Assembly (NCBI RefSeq): GCF_001278845.1
Contig: NZ_CP012590.1
Location: forward strand, 1,984,001 to 2,048,000
Direction of reading: 5' to 3'
From: Actinomyces sp. oral taxon 414
GTDB lineage: Bacteria; Actinomycetota; Actinomycetes; Actinomycetales; Actinomycetaceae
Length of the DNA stretch: 64,000 bases
Shown here: positions 1-8,692 of the stretch, piece after piece
Layout: each line of letters opens with the position of its first letter
How positions within the stretch are numbered: the stretch's first letter is position 1
Made by a program: the position numbers and the translations under genes
The notes under the pieces: model-generated
What the model saw: the letters and a program-made list of their open reading frames with translations, nothing else
What the model was told of the DNA's origin: nothing
The model's database searches: none

Positions 1-264
1 GAGGGCGGGGCGGGGCGCCCCCGTCGTCGGGTCGAGGGCGACCAGGTCGAGTTCGCCGCGCAGTCCGGCGCCCGGCCTCCAGTTGCGCTCGAGCACCCGC
101 CAGCCGGAGTCGGCGAGGTAGCGCGCGGCAATGAGCTCGCCCAGGCGGCCCGTCTCCCGCCGGTGCTGCGCGGCGGATGCGCCCCGGCCGCCGGGCGGGC
201 GCCCCGCGCCGGGCGGCACCGTGGCCGGGCTCGTGCGCCTTGGTGCCGGGCGTTTCGGGTTCAT
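1..264 (-). CDS. YraN/UPF0102-family endonuclease-like protein (3' part outside the window)
   Basis: Read from the ATG at 264, the first 88 codons stay open to the window edge, so the C-terminus is missing. A Pro/Arg-rich N-terminus of about 33 residues leads into the typical family opening: [17 protein letters not shown], then [11 protein letters not shown], then GELDLVALD, which matches the GE(I/L)DLI core of the UPF0102 restriction-endonuclease-like fold. The cellular role of the family is not settled. In actinobacteria it lies downstream of rplS, lepB, rnhB and DUF2469, exactly as here. The start is set by the family N-terminus; no strong ribosome binding site decides it. Confidence 0.85.
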   Translation of the reverse strand, partial: MNPKRPAPRRTSPATVPPGAGRPPGGRGASAAQHRRETGRLGELIAARYLADSGWRVLERNWRPGAGLRGELDLVALDPTTGAPRPAL

Positions 265-462
265 GGCGATCACCTCCGCCACCAGAGTGCGCCCCGGGAC
301 GCTCGCGGCCAAGGGACGCCGTCGAGGGCTGTGGATCACCTCCTCATGGGGGCGGCCTGTGGTGCCCGGCGGGGCGCGCGAAACCGGGGAATCCCCCCGG
401 CGGGCCTGCCGGGGGGACTCGTGCGGGGGTCGGGAGGCGCCGGCGATCGGGCGCCGCGGCGC

Positions 463-768
463 TCAGGAGGGTATGTCCATCTCGGGCTTGGTCAGCTCCT
501 CGACGTTGACGTCCTTGAAGGTGACCACGTGGACGGATTTGACGAAGCGGGAGGAGCGGTAGATGTCCCAGACCCAGGCGTCCTCAAGGGTGAGTTCGAA
601 GAAGACCTCGCCGCCGTTGGTGCGCACCTGGACGTCGACGGCGTTGGCGAGGTAGAAACGCCGCTCGGTCTCGACGACGTAGGAGAAGAGGGAGACGACG
701 TCGCGGTACTCGCGGTACAGGTCGAGCTCCAGATCGTTCTCGTAGGCCTCAATGTCTTCAGCACTCAC
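463..768 (-). CDS. DUF2469 family protein
   Basis: This 101-residue acidic protein begins SAEDIEAYENDLELDLYR and carries the family core SYVVETERRFYLAN and FVKSVHVVTFKDVNVEEL. That conserved small actinobacterial family has no assigned biochemical function. The GTG at 768 is chosen because it gives the family N-terminus; GTG at 774 adds only two residues, and an ATG further upstream gives an unrelated extension. It lies 62 bases downstream of rnhB on the same strand, its usual place between rnhB and the YraN-family gene. Confidence 0.9.
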   Translation of the reverse strand: MSAEDIEAYENDLELDLYREYRDVVSLFSYVVETERRFYLANAVDVQVRTNGGEVFFELTLEDAWVWDIYRSSRFVKSVHVVTFKDVNVEELTKPEMDIPS

Positions 769-830
769 CGGCACATCATGCCCCGGGGCCGGTGGGCCGC
801 GCATCCAGGTGCGCGGGGCGCGTCGGCGCC

Positions 831-1577
831 TCAGCCCGTGGCGAAGGACGTGAGGCCGGGCAGGCGCCAGGAGCGGCGATGCTGATCACAGGCGCCCAGG
901 CGCTCGAGCCCCGCCACGTGGGAGGGCGTGGCGTAGCCCTTGTTGGAGGCCCAGTCGTAGCCGGGGTCGGCCAGGCCCGTCATGAGGGCGTCGCGCTCGA
1001 CCTTGGCCAGCACGGAGGCCGCCGCGACGACGGCGCAGCGGGCGTCCGCCCCGATCTGCGTGCGCACCGGCGGGATCTGCCGCGGGCCCTCCTGCGGGGC
1101 GTCCTGCGGGACGTCCGGCCCGGCGGGGTCGGGCCGGAGCGCCGTGAGCAGGTCCGCGTCGGGGCGGGTCAGCCAGTCGACGGATCCGTCGAGGATGACG
1201 ATTCCGGGGGCGTGGCCGCGTTCGCCGACTTGGGCCAGTGCTCGCGCGCCTGCCAGGCGCAGGGCGCCGACGATGCCCAGGGCGTCGATCTCCGCCGGCT
1301 GGGCGTGGGCGACGGCGCTGTCGATCAGCCAGGCGCGGCAGGGTTCGACGAGCGCCTCGCGGCGGGCGGGGGACAGCTGCTTGGAGTCGGCCAGGCCCCG
1401 GGGGAAGGCGTCGGGGGTGGCGGCGCCGACAATGGCCAGGCCCACGCTCACGGGTCCGGCCAGGGCGCCGCGCCCCACCTCGTCCATGCCGCCGACCAGG
1501 GTGTGGGAGGCCAGGAGCTCGGTCTCGGTCCGCCGGTCGGGTCGGGTGTGCGGGCGCGGGCGGCGGGCCGGGCTCAC
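831..1577 (-). CDS. rnhB: Ribonuclease HII
   Basis: RNase HII removes ribonucleotides and RNA primers from RNA-DNA hybrids in the cytoplasm. The 248-residue protein has the type 2 RNase H signature: GGMDEVGRGALAGP with the first catalytic Asp-Glu pair, DSKQLSPARRE, ILDGS, and the GADARCAVVAAASVLAKVERD helix followed by DWASNKGY. GTG at 1577 overlaps the stop of the upstream signal peptidase gene (GTGA), which indicates translational coupling and fixes the start; a longer reading frame upstream is only the lepB gene in another frame. A Pro/Arg-rich N-terminal tail of about 30 residues precedes the fold. The length is slightly above the usual 200-230. Confidence 0.93.
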   Translation of the reverse strand: MSPARRPRPHTRPDRRTETELLASHTLVGGMDEVGRGALAGPVSVGLAIVGAATPDAFPRGLADSKQLSPARREALVEPCRAWLIDSAVAHAQPAEIDALGIVGALRLAGARALAQVGERGHAPGIVILDGSVDWLTRPDADLLTALRPDPAGPDVPQDAPQEGPRQIPPVRTQIGADARCAVVAAASVLAKVERDALMTGLADPGYDWASNKGYATPSHVAGLERLGACDQHRRSWRLPGLTSFATG

Positions 1578-3856
1578 GCGCCGTCCTCCGGGGCGGGGGC
1601 GGCCGGCGCGGGGGCGCGTTCGGGTTCGGGGACGTCCTTGAAGGCCTCGTGGCCGCCGCCCAGGCCGCGCCAGTGGCTGATGGGCCACACCACGACCTTG
1701 GCGACGCCGGCGACGTCGGCGATGGGCACGAAGCCGCCGTGGGCGTCGTCCTGGTGGTAGCGCGAGTCGGCCGAGTTGGCGCGGTTGTCCCCCATGACCC
1801 AGATGAAGCCCTCGGGCACGACGACGTCGAAGGCCACGTCGGAGGGGGAGGCGTCGTCCTTGAGGTAGGGCTCGTTCAGGGGCGTGCCGTTGACGGTGAG
1901 GGAGCCCCGGCCGTCGGCGACGATGTGGTCCCCGGCCACGCCGATGACCCGCTTAATGAGGTAGTGGCCGGTGTTCTCGGGTAGGAGGTGGATGAGGACG
2001 AGGGTGTCGCGGATGACGCCGCGCAGGCCGGTGGGGTCCTTGACGTCGAGCCAGTGGTCGGGGTCGGTGAAGACGACGACGTCGCCGCGCTCCAGGTCCT
2101 TGGCGTCGTACATGGTCACGGCCACTCCGTCGCCGACCTTCAGGGTGTCCTCCATGGAGCCGGAGGGGATCTCGAACCACTGGATGACGAAGGTTTTGAA
2201 CAGGGCCGTGAGCGCGATGACGACGACGACAACGAGGACCGTAGAGCGATGGGGGATCCACCGGCGGCGGCGACGGGGCGATCCGGATCTCGCCCTCGCC
2301 GATCGTGCGCGGCGCGGCGGCGGGTAGGAGGGCGGGAGGTCGGTCTTGGCGGCGGGCAGGTCGACCGGGGCGGCGTCGGGCGTCTCCGCCGCCCGCAGGG
2401 TCGTGACGTCCGGGGTCTCCCCGGGCTCGTCGGCCTCGGCGGGACCCTCCGACGGCTCCTCGACCTGCCCGGCATCGTCCGACGGCTCTCCCTTGCCCTG
2501 CTCAAGACCGTCCGACGGCTGCCCGACGATGTCCCCGCCGGCCTCCGGTTCCTCCGCGGGCTCCTCGACGACCTGTGAGGCCTCCGGAGGGGGAACCTCC
2601 TCGACGAGAGCCGGGAATTCCTCGGTCCTGTCGGGAACATCCCAGACCTCCTCGACGCCCGGCTCCTCCTCCATGGGCCCGGCGTCGTGCGAATCCTCCT
2701 CAGCGGCATCGGCCTCCGACGCCTTGAATGCGTCGAATGCGTCGACATCCCGCGCAGTCCCCGCGGACTCATCGGTAGCCCGCAGGGCCCCCTCCTCGCC
2801 GGCCTCCGGCTCCTCAACGGTCTCCTCGGCGCCTGGAACCTCCCCGGCGCCCTCGCCGACCTGCTCGGATCCCTCCGACGGCTCCCCGACCTGCTCGGCA
2901 TCGTTCGACGGCTCCCCGGCGCCCCCGCCGGCCTCCGGCTCCTCCGCGGGCTCCTCGACGATGCCCCCGCCGGCCTCCTCGGGGCCGTCCGACGAATCCC
3001 CCTCCTCCGGAAGGAGATCCTCCTCGACGAGAGCCGGGAACTCCTCGGTCATATCGGGAACATCCCAGGTCTCCTCGACGCCCGGAACCTCCCCGGCGCC
3101 CTCGCCGACCTGCTCGGATCCCTCCGACGGCTCCCCGACCTGCTCGGCATCGTTCGACGGCTCCCCGGCGCCCCCGCCGGCCTCCGGCTCCTCCGCGGGC
3201 TCCTCGACGATGCCCCCGCCGGCCTCCTCGGGGCCGTCCGACGAATCCCCCTCCTCCGGAAGGAGATCCTCCTCGACGAGAGCCGGGAACTCCTCGGTCA
3301 TATCGGGAACATCCCAGGTCTCCTCGACGCCCGGAACCTCCCCGGCGCCCTCGCCGGCCTCCTCGGGGACCTCCGACGGCTCCCCCTTGTCCGGCTCAAG
3401 ACCGTCTGACGGCTCCTCGACGATGCCCCCGTCGGCCTCCGGCTCCTCAACGGTCTCCTCGGCGCCTGGAACCTCCCCGGCGCCGTCGCCGGCCTGCTCG
3501 GATCCCTCCGACGGCTCCTCCGCGGGCTCGTCGTCGGCCCGCGGGGCCTCCTCTTCTCCGTCCTCCTCGATCACCACGATCGGGATCTCCTCGGTGATGG
3601 CACCCAGGGTCTGGGCCCATCCGGCGGCGACCTCCGGGAAGTTCCCGGCCCTCCCGGCGGGCCGCGGGCGGGCCCTCCCGGCCGGGGACGCCTCCTCCCC
3701 GACCCTCCCGGCGGCCTCTAAAGGCTCCTCCTGGGCGGTCGGGAGCGCCTCCTCATCCGCCTCCCCGGCCTCCGGGGCCCCGGGCCCGCCCTCCCTCTCG
3801 GGGACCGCGGCAGGGCGATCGCGGTCGGTGTCGGTCTCATCCTTGGTGGGCTCCAT
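1574..3856 (-). CDS. lepB: Signal peptidase I with long acidic repetitive N-terminal region
   Basis: This enzyme cleaves Sec/Tat signal peptides at the outer face of the membrane. The last about 230 of 760 residues form a complete signal peptidase I: a basic stretch, a membrane segment (about 533-553), the nucleophile in PSGSME (Ser567), the general base in LIKRVIG (Lys635), and GFIWVMGDNRANSADSRYHQ. The first about 500 residues are Glu/Pro/Gly/Ser-rich and would lie in the cytoplasm; they contain two perfect 83-residue repeats with WDVPDMTEEFPALVEE. Ordinary family members are 200-300 residues. The ATG at 3856 follows AGAGG at a good distance. It overlaps rnhB and follows rplS, with a second lepB upstream. 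The role of the acidic region is unknown. Confidence 0.9.
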   Translation of the reverse strand: MEPTKDETDTDRDRPAAVPEREGGPGAPEAGEADEEALPTAQEEPLEAAGRVGEEASPAGRARPRPAGRAGNFPEVAAGWAQTLGAITEEIPIVVIEEDGEEEAPRADDEPAEEPSEGSEQAGDGAGEVPGAEETVEEPEADGGIVEEPSDGLEPDKGEPSEVPEEAGEGAGEVPGVEETWDVPDMTEEFPALVEEDLLPEEGDSSDGPEEAGGGIVEEPAEEPEAGGGAGEPSNDAEQVGEPSEGSEQVGEGAGEVPGVEETWDVPDMTEEFPALVEEDLLPEEGDSSDGPEEAGGGIVEEPAEEPEAGGGAGEPSNDAEQVGEPSEGSEQVGEGAGEVPGAEETVEEPEAGEEGALRATDESAGTARDVDAFDAFKASEADAAEEDSHDAGPMEEEPGVEEVWDVPDRTEEFPALVEEVPPPEASQVVEEPAEEPEAGGDIVGQPSDGLEQGKGEPSDDAGQVEEPSEGPAEADEPGETPDVTTLRAAETPDAAPVDLPAAKTDLPPSYPPPRRARSARARSGSPRRRRRWIPHRSTVLVVVVVIALTALFKTFVIQWFEIPSGSMEDTLKVGDGVAVTMYDAKDLERGDVVVFTDPDHWLDVKDPTGLRGVIRDTLVLIHLLPENTGHYLIKRVIGVAGDHIVADGRGSLTVNGTPLNEPYLKDDASPSDVAFDVVVPEGFIWVMGDNRANSADSRYHQDDAHGGFVPIADVAGVAKVVVWPISHWRGLGGGHEAFKDVPEPERAPAPAAPAPEDGA
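2835..3332 (-). repeat. Two perfect tandem 249-bp in-frame repeats inside lepB
   Basis: The unit from 2835 recurs at 3084, and its first bases appear again at 3333, a period of 249 bases (83 codons). By eye the two copies are identical. The unit encodes an acidic Glu/Gly/Pro segment, and weaker related segments lie on both sides. Perfect identity in a coding region suggests a recent duplication or gene conversion, so copy number could vary between strains. Confidence 0.9.
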
Positions 3857-3989
3857 GGTTGCTACCTCTCAGCGGTATCCCGGAAGCGGCGCCCCGGCGG
3901 AGGGGGCGGTGGTTATGAGACGCCGCCCGGAGCCCGGAGTGGGCCTCGGGCGACGCCGATGAGCTCGAAGGAACGGGTGGCGGGGACGC

Positions 3990-4340
3990 TCAGTCCTCGC
4001 GGAGTTCCTTGATCTTGGCGGCCTTGCCGTGCAGGTTGCGCAGGTAGTACAGCTTGGCGCGGCGCACGTCGCCGCGGGAGACGACCTCAATCCTGTCGAT
4101 GGAGGGCGTGTGGACCGGGAAGGTGCGCTCGACGCCGACACCGAAGGAGATCTTGCGGATGGTGAAGGTCTCCGAGACGCCGCCGCCCTGGCGGGCGATG
4201 ACGACGCCCTGGAAGACCTGGACGCGGGAGCGGGCGCCCTCGACGACCTTGACGTGAACCTTGAGGGTGTCGCCGGGGCGGAAGGCCGGGATGTCGGTGC
4301 GCAGCGACGCGGCGTTGATCTCGTCGATCAGGTTGCTCAT
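3990..4340 (-). CDS. rplS: 50S ribosomal protein L19
   Basis: L19 sits at the interface of the 30S and 50S subunits. The 116-residue product shows the whole family: [71 protein letters not shown] and the GKAAKIKE tail. The ATG at 4340 follows GGAGAG and gives the normal N-terminus; an in-frame start at 4364 adds residues not found in the family. It is placed between the two signal peptidase genes of the trmD operon, on the same strand. Confidence 0.97.
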   Translation of the reverse strand: MSNLIDEINAASLRTDIPAFRPGDTLKVHVKVVEGARSRVQVFQGVVIARQGGGVSETFTIRKISFGVGVERTFPVHTPSIDRIEVVSRGDVRRAKLYYLRNLHGKAAKIKELRED

Positions 4341-4557
4341 GAGTTCTCTCCACGCCCGTGCCACTGGTCAGGGGCGCTGGGTAGGCGGCGCCACGGGCGG
4401 GGTTGGACCCGCGCGGGGATACCGGGTTCGGTCGCCCGCGGGTCCTGCGCGTGGAGCGCCCCCCCAGTGGCAGAGGCGTCCCGAGGCCCGAGAGCGGGCT
4501 CAGTCTGCCACAGCCCCCGCCCGGCTTGCGACACGGCGATGCGGGACGTGCGCGACC

Positions 4558-5322
4558 TCACGCCGGGTCGGGAACCGCCGTGAAGGCCTCGTGCCCCCCG
4601 CTCAACCCGCCCCACCGGGACAGAGGCCACACGATCTGCTTGGCGACCCCGATGACGTCGTCAATGGGCACGAAGCCGCCGTGGGCGTCGCCCTGGTGGT
4701 AGCGCGAGTCGGAGGAGTTGGAGCGGTTGTCCCCCATGACCCAGATGAAGCCCTCGGGCACGACGACGTCGAAGGCCATCTCGGAGGCGGAGCGGCCCGG
4801 TTTGAGGTACGTCTCGTCCACGGGGACCCCGTTGACGGTGAGGGGGCCATGGCCGTCGGCGACGATGTGGTCCCCGGCCACGCCGATGACCCGCTTAATG
4901 AGGTGGTGGCCGGAGTTGGCGGGCAGGATCCTCAGGGCGACCAGGGCGTCCTGGATGATCTTGCGCAGGCCGGTCGGCTCGGTGACGGTCAGCCAATTAT
5001 CCGGGTCGTTGAAGACGACGATATCGCCGCGCTCGATCTCGTCGACGTCGTACATGGTCACGGCCACGCGGTCGCCCTCGGCGAGGGTGTCCTCCATCGA
5101 GCTCGACGGGATGACGAAGGTCTGGACGACCGTGCTGCGTATGACGATGACAATGACCAGCACCAGGAGGAAGACGCCGAGGTTGCCGATCAGCGGGGGC
5201 AGGCGCCGACGGCGTTCGGGCTCCGAGGCGCTGGCCGCGCCTTCGGGGGACGGGGCGGCGTCCTCCGCCCGGTGTCTCGCGGTGGTGCTCCTGCGGGCGT
5301 CCGTAGGGGACTCAGTACTCAC
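4558..5322 (-). CDS. lepB: Signal peptidase I (second copy)
   Basis: This 254-residue membrane protease has a single N-terminal anchor (about 46-62). Ser75 sits in VIPSSSMEDTL and Lys143 in HHLIKRVIGVAGDH, with the MGDNRSNSSDSRYHQ box near the C-terminus. Its catalytic part closely resembles that of the other lepB at 1574-3856, so the two arose by duplication, but this copy has only a short cytoplasmic tail. GTG at 5322 lies 11 bases inside the end of trmD, indicating coupled translation. The paralogue pair flanks rplS. Different substrate sets are possible but not shown by the sequence. Confidence 0.93.
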   Translation of the reverse strand: MSTESPTDARRSTTARHRAEDAAPSPEGAASASEPERRRRLPPLIGNLGVFLLVLVIVIVIRSTVVQTFVIPSSSMEDTLAEGDRVAVTMYDVDEIERGDIVVFNDPDNWLTVTEPTGLRKIIQDALVALRILPANSGHHLIKRVIGVAGDHIVADGHGPLTVNGVPVDETYLKPGRSASEMAFDVVVPEGFIWVMGDNRSNSSDSRYHQGDAHGGFVPIDDVIGVAKQIVWPLSRWGGLSGGHEAFTAVPDPA

Positions 5323-6868
5323 CGGCGGCCTCCTGGGGGTTGAGGACCATGACGATATCGCGGCAGGTGCGCCCGCCGACGTCGTAGGTGCGCGAGCCGG
5401 CCCCGACGAAGCCGGCGCGCCGGTAGGCCCTCTGGGCGCGGCGGTTGGCGCCGTCGGTGCCCAGCCACAGGGCGGTCACGCCCCTGGCGGCGGCGTCGCG
5501 CACGGCCCCGGCCAGCAGGGCGGCGGCGGCGCCGGAGCCGCGCAGGCGCGCATCGACGTAGACCTTGGACAGCTCGGCGGCCAGCCCGGCCCCGCCGTCG
5601 GGGGCGGGCGGGACCGTCACGCCCTCGGGGCGCGGGTCCAGGCCGACGGGCGGGGCGCCGTCGTCGTCGTTCCGCTCGACTAGGACGGCGCTGTAGCCGA
5701 TGAGCTCGCTGGCCCCGACCCGCCCGGCCCGCGTCTCCGCGTCCCGGCCGAGCGCGGCGACCGTCACGACGGCGCGGGGGTCGGCCAGCCAGCGGGCGAA
5801 GCGCCCGGGGGTCAGGTGGGCGGCCACGTGCCTAGCGATCTGCTCGGCCGTGAGGAAGGACGGGCAGGCGTCCGGGAAGGTGCGCGCGGCCAGGTCGACC
5901 AGGTCCGCCAGGTCGGCCCCGACGGCGGGGCGGACCACCAGTTCGACGGGGCCCGCGGCGCCGTCGGGCACGGCCCACCCGCCCCGGGCCAGGGCGGCCC
6001 GGTCGGCGGCGTCGAGGGTGTCGGGGCGCAGGCGCTCGATCATGTCGGGGCGGCGCGCAATGGTACGGGCGATGGCCCGGTTGCGGCGCTGGCGGGCGAC
6101 GCGGGCGTGGTCGCCGCTCAGCAGCGCCGGCCAGGCGCGCGACACGTCCAGGCCACGCCAGGCGACGGGGCGCGTGTAGACCTCCTGCTCCAGCAGGCCG
6201 GACGCGCCGTGGGACTCCTCGACGACGGAGTCGGGGTTGCCCAGCACGCCCGGGCGCAGGCGCGCGATGGCCTCGATCATGACCAGGGCGGCGGCCTCGC
6301 CGCCGCTGAGGACGTAGTCGCCTATGGACAGCTCGGCCACCTCGATCCCGGCGGCCCGGTAGTGCTCGGCGACCCGGGCGTCAATGCCCTCGTAGCGTCC
6401 GCAGGCGAAGACGAGATGGTCGGCGCGGGCCAGGTCCTCGGCGGTGCGCTGGGTGAAGACCCGGCCGGCGGGCGTGGGCACGACCAGGACCCGGCGGCCG
6501 CGGCCCGCGGCGGATTCGCGGGCGGCAGCGGCGTCGGCGGGCAGGGCGAGGACCTCGTCGAGCGCCTCGCCCCACACGTCCGGTTTCATCACCATGCCGG
6601 CGCCCCCGCCCAGCGGGGTGTCGTCGACGGTGCGGTGGCGGTCGCGGGCCCAGTCGCGCAGGTCGTGCACGCGCAGGTCGATGAGTCCTTCCCCCGCCGC
6701 CCGGCCAATGAGGGACAGGTCCAGGGCCCGCAGGTAGTCGGGGAAGATGGTGATCACGTCCAGCCGCAGGGGTGCGCCGGCGGGGGCGGCCGGGGCGACG
6801 GACCCGGCGGGGAGTGGGGCGACGGACCCGCTGGCGGCCGGGGCGACGGAGGGGGCGGCGGCGCTCAC
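5312..6868 (-). CDS. trmD: tRNA (guanine37-N1)-methyltransferase fused to a GNAT acetyltransferase
   Basis: Residues about 30-300 form TrmD, which methylates G37 of tRNAs to prevent frameshifting. Visible are LRLDVITIFPDYL, DDTPLGGGAGMVMKP, the knotted SAM-site segment GRYEGIDARVAEHY, and ELSIGDYVLSGGEAAALVMIEA. Residues about 320-518 form a separate N-acetyltransferase domain with the acetyl-CoA loop ARLRGSGAAAALLAGAV and the AYRRAGFVGAG C-terminal strand. Normal TrmD is 230-270 residues, so this 518-residue protein is a fusion. GTG at 6868 overlaps the rimM stop. The substrate of the acetyltransferase half cannot be read from the sequence. Confidence 0.93.
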   Translation of the reverse strand: MSAAAPSVAPAASGSVAPLPAGSVAPAAPAGAPLRLDVITIFPDYLRALDLSLIGRAAGEGLIDLRVHDLRDWARDRHRTVDDTPLGGGAGMVMKPDVWGEALDEVLALPADAAAARESAAGRGRRVLVVPTPAGRVFTQRTAEDLARADHLVFACGRYEGIDARVAEHYRAAGIEVAELSIGDYVLSGGEAAALVMIEAIARLRPGVLGNPDSVVEESHGASGLLEQEVYTRPVAWRGLDVSRAWPALLSGDHARVARQRRNRAIARTIARRPDMIERLRPDTLDAADRAALARGGWAVPDGAAGPVELVVRPAVGADLADLVDLAARTFPDACPSFLTAEQIARHVAAHLTPGRFARWLADPRAVVTVAALGRDAETRAGRVGASELIGYSAVLVERNDDDGAPPVGLDPRPEGVTVPPAPDGGAGLAAELSKVYVDARLRGSGAAAALLAGAVRDAAARGVTALWLGTDGANRRAQRAYRRAGFVGAGSRTYDVGGRTCRDIVMVLNPQEAAGEY

Positions 6869-7407
6869 GGCTCGCTCCCCTCGGCCGGGCCGAGCCCCGG
6901 GAAGAGCCCGCCGGGAGGGTCGAGGGTGACGGTGCCGGCTTCGACGTCGACCTCGGGGACGAGGGCGGCGACGAAGGGCACGGCCACGTCCTGGCCGGAG
7001 CCGGTGCGCACGACAATGCGGTCCTGGGCGACCCCCCGCTCGAGGTCGACCACCTCGCCCAGGGCCTCGGCGGCGCCGTCGGGGAGGCGCCGCACGGCCC
7101 GCAGGCCGATGAGCTCGTGGGCGTACCAGGCGTCGTCTTCGGCGTCCTCACCGTCGGTCTCCACCAGCAGGCGCACCCCGCGCAGGGCCTCGGCGGCGGT
7201 GCGGTCGCCGGCCTCGGCGAAGACGGCGAACCAGCGGGAGCCGTCGAAGCGCAGGCGGGTCACGGTCAGGGGGCCGGCGTCGGCCGGAGCGGTGGGCAGG
7301 ACGGTTCCGGGGGCCAGGCGGCCCTCGGGGTCGTCAGTGCGGATATCGAGGCGGACCTCGCCCTTGAGGGCGCGGGCGGAGCCGATAACGGCGACGGTCA
7401 GGAGCAC
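6865..7407 (-). CDS. rimM: Ribosome maturation factor RimM
   Basis: RimM assists 16S processing and late 30S assembly, and binds S19. The 180-residue protein opens with VAVIGSARALKGEVRLDIRTD, the RimM N-terminal barrel, and continues with a PRC-barrel-like half (WYAHELIGLRAVR, LGEVVDLERGVAQDRIVVR, VPFVAALVPEVDVEAGTV). GTG at 7407 gives the family N-terminus. Its stop overlaps the trmD start, and a gap of about 155 bases separates it from the upstream KH gene, the usual order in the S16 operon. Confidence 0.93.
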   Translation of the reverse strand: MLLTVAVIGSARALKGEVRLDIRTDDPEGRLAPGTVLPTAPADAGPLTVTRLRFDGSRWFAVFAEAGDRTAAEALRGVRLLVETDGEDAEDDAWYAHELIGLRAVRRLPDGAAEALGEVVDLERGVAQDRIVVRTGSGQDVAVPFVAALVPEVDVEAGTVTLDPPGGLFPGLGPAEGSEP

Positions 7408-7562
7408 GGGCCCAAACCTACCGCGTGGTCGCGCCGTCGCCGGGCCCGCGGCGCGTGCGCTGCCCCACCCGGGCCCGCTCCTCCCCCGACGCGACGCCGC
7501 CCGGCCCCGAGGGGAGCCGGACGGCGTGGTCCGATATGGGATTGTGGGCGGGGCGGGGCGCG

Positions 7563-7799
7563 TCAGCGCCGGTCGGTGTCGACGACGTCGACGCGCACCG
7601 GCGCATCGGCCAGGGCCCCGACGACCGTGCGCAGGGCGCGGGCGGTGCGGCCCGAACGGCCGATGACGCGGCCGAGGTCCTCGGGGTTGACCCGCACCTC
7701 GAGCAGGTCGCCGCGGCGCAGCGACCGGGGGGTGACGGTGACGTCGTCGGGGTGGTCGACGATGCCCCGCACGAGGTGCTCGAGCGCGTCGGCCAGCAT
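7563..7799 (-). CDS. khpA: KH-domain RNA-binding protein
   Basis: This 78-residue protein consists of one KH fold. The sequence EHLVRGIVDHPDDVTV is followed by EVRVNPEDLGRVIGRSGRTARALRTVV, which contains the GxxG RNA-binding loop as GRSG. Small KH proteins of this type sit between rpsP and rimM in Gram-positive bacteria and bind RNA, in some species with a Jag-like partner (KhpB). The ATG at 7799 shares a base with the stop of rpsP (TGATG), so translation is probably coupled. Confidence 0.92.
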   Translation of the reverse strand: MLADALEHLVRGIVDHPDDVTVTPRSLRRGDLLEVRVNPEDLGRVIGRSGRTARALRTVVGALADAPVRVDVVDTDRR

Positions 7800-8242
7800 C
7801 AGGCCTCCTCGACGGGGGCCGCGCCGTCCTCCTCGGCCGGGGCGGCGGCCGCCTTGTCCGCCGCGGCCTTGGCGGCGGCGGCCTTGTGCTTCTCGGCGTC
7901 GTCGGCGGCGGCCTTGACGGCGGCCTCCTTGAGCGCCGCGGCGGCCTGCTCGTCCTTGACCTTCAGCTTGCCCTCCGGGATCGGCAGCCCCTTGAAGGCG
8001 TGGTAGTCGCCGGTGATCTTGAGCAGGTTGAACACGGTGTTGGAGGGCTGGGCGCCGACTCCGAGCCAGTACTGCGCGCGCTCGGAGTCGATGCGGATGA
8101 GCGAGGGCTCCTGCATCGGGTCGTACAGGCCGATCTCCTCGATGACACGGCCGTCGCGCTTCTTGCGCCCGTCGACGACGACGACGCGGTAGAAGGGCGC
8201 GAACTTCTTGCCCATGCGCTTGAGGCGAATCTTGACTGCCAC
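7799..8242 (-). CDS. rpsP: 30S ribosomal protein S16
   Basis: The 147-residue product begins [21 protein letters not shown] and has the family elements [14 protein letters not shown] and [26 protein letters not shown]-terminal extension of about 60 Ala/Lys/Glu residues, probably helical, is common in actinobacterial S16. GTG at 8242 gives the conserved N-terminus and is preceded by AGGAG at 9 bases; an in-frame start at 8305 gives an unrelated 21-residue extension. It is the first gene of the minus-strand trmD operon. Confidence 0.96.
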   Translation of the reverse strand: MAVKIRLKRMGKKFAPFYRVVVVDGRKKRDGRVIEEIGLYDPMQEPSLIRIDSERAQYWLGVGAQPSNTVFNLLKITGDYHAFKGLPIPEGKLKVKDEQAAAALKEAAVKAAADDAEKHKAAAAKAAADKAAAAPAEEDGAAPVEEA

Positions 8243-8692
8243 TTGGTTGAACTCCTGGTTCTGGATGGTTTGGCGCGCGCCGGCCCCCGGTGAGGGGCGA
8301 AGCAACGGTTTCCGGCGTGAGCCGAGACGCGGGTGGAGGAGGGAGAGGGCCTGCCGCCGTCCGAGTACAGCCGGTTATTGTGCCAGAGCCCCGCGCGGGC
8401 CCGCCAGCGGCCACGGGGCGCTGCGGCGGCGCATCGCTGCGAGATCGCCCACAGCCCCGCCCCGCCCTCCCCCCGCCCAGACCGGCGGAAACAACACGCG
8501 AAACCGGCGGAAAAGTCACGCGAAACCGGCGGAAAACGCACATTGGGCCACCTCGGGGCGGGCCCGGGGCCGCGAACGGCGACGGGGTCGGCGGCGTCCC
8601 CCGCGGGCCCGGGGCCGGCGTCGGACCTGACCGGGACGGCCGGCGTCGGATCTGACCTGGACACGGCGGCGGGTCGGGCGGAGGCTTGGAGT
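8243..8692. other. Intergenic region upstream of rpsP
   Basis: About 450 bases without a supported gene. It should hold the promoter of the rpsP operon on the minus strand. A short tandem array (8479-8540) lies inside it; otherwise nothing is recognised. Confidence 0.5.
8479..8540. repeat. 22-bp tandem repeat, nearly three units
   Basis: ACCGGCGGAAA begins units at 8479, 8501 and 8523. The first two are 22 bases long with the ending ACGCGAA, and the third is cut short. It lies upstream of rpsP and of the plus-strand gene that follows. A related stretch, GAAACCGGTGGAAACGACAC, occurs near 24276. Function unknown. Confidence 0.7.

Noticed and set aside
2687..3409. A plus-strand reading frame with leucine-rich-repeat-like pattern opposite the lepB repeats
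   Set aside because: It is the antisense frame of the acidic repeats; the regular Leu/Arg pattern follows from the 249-bp DNA repeat, and there is no binding site or family match.
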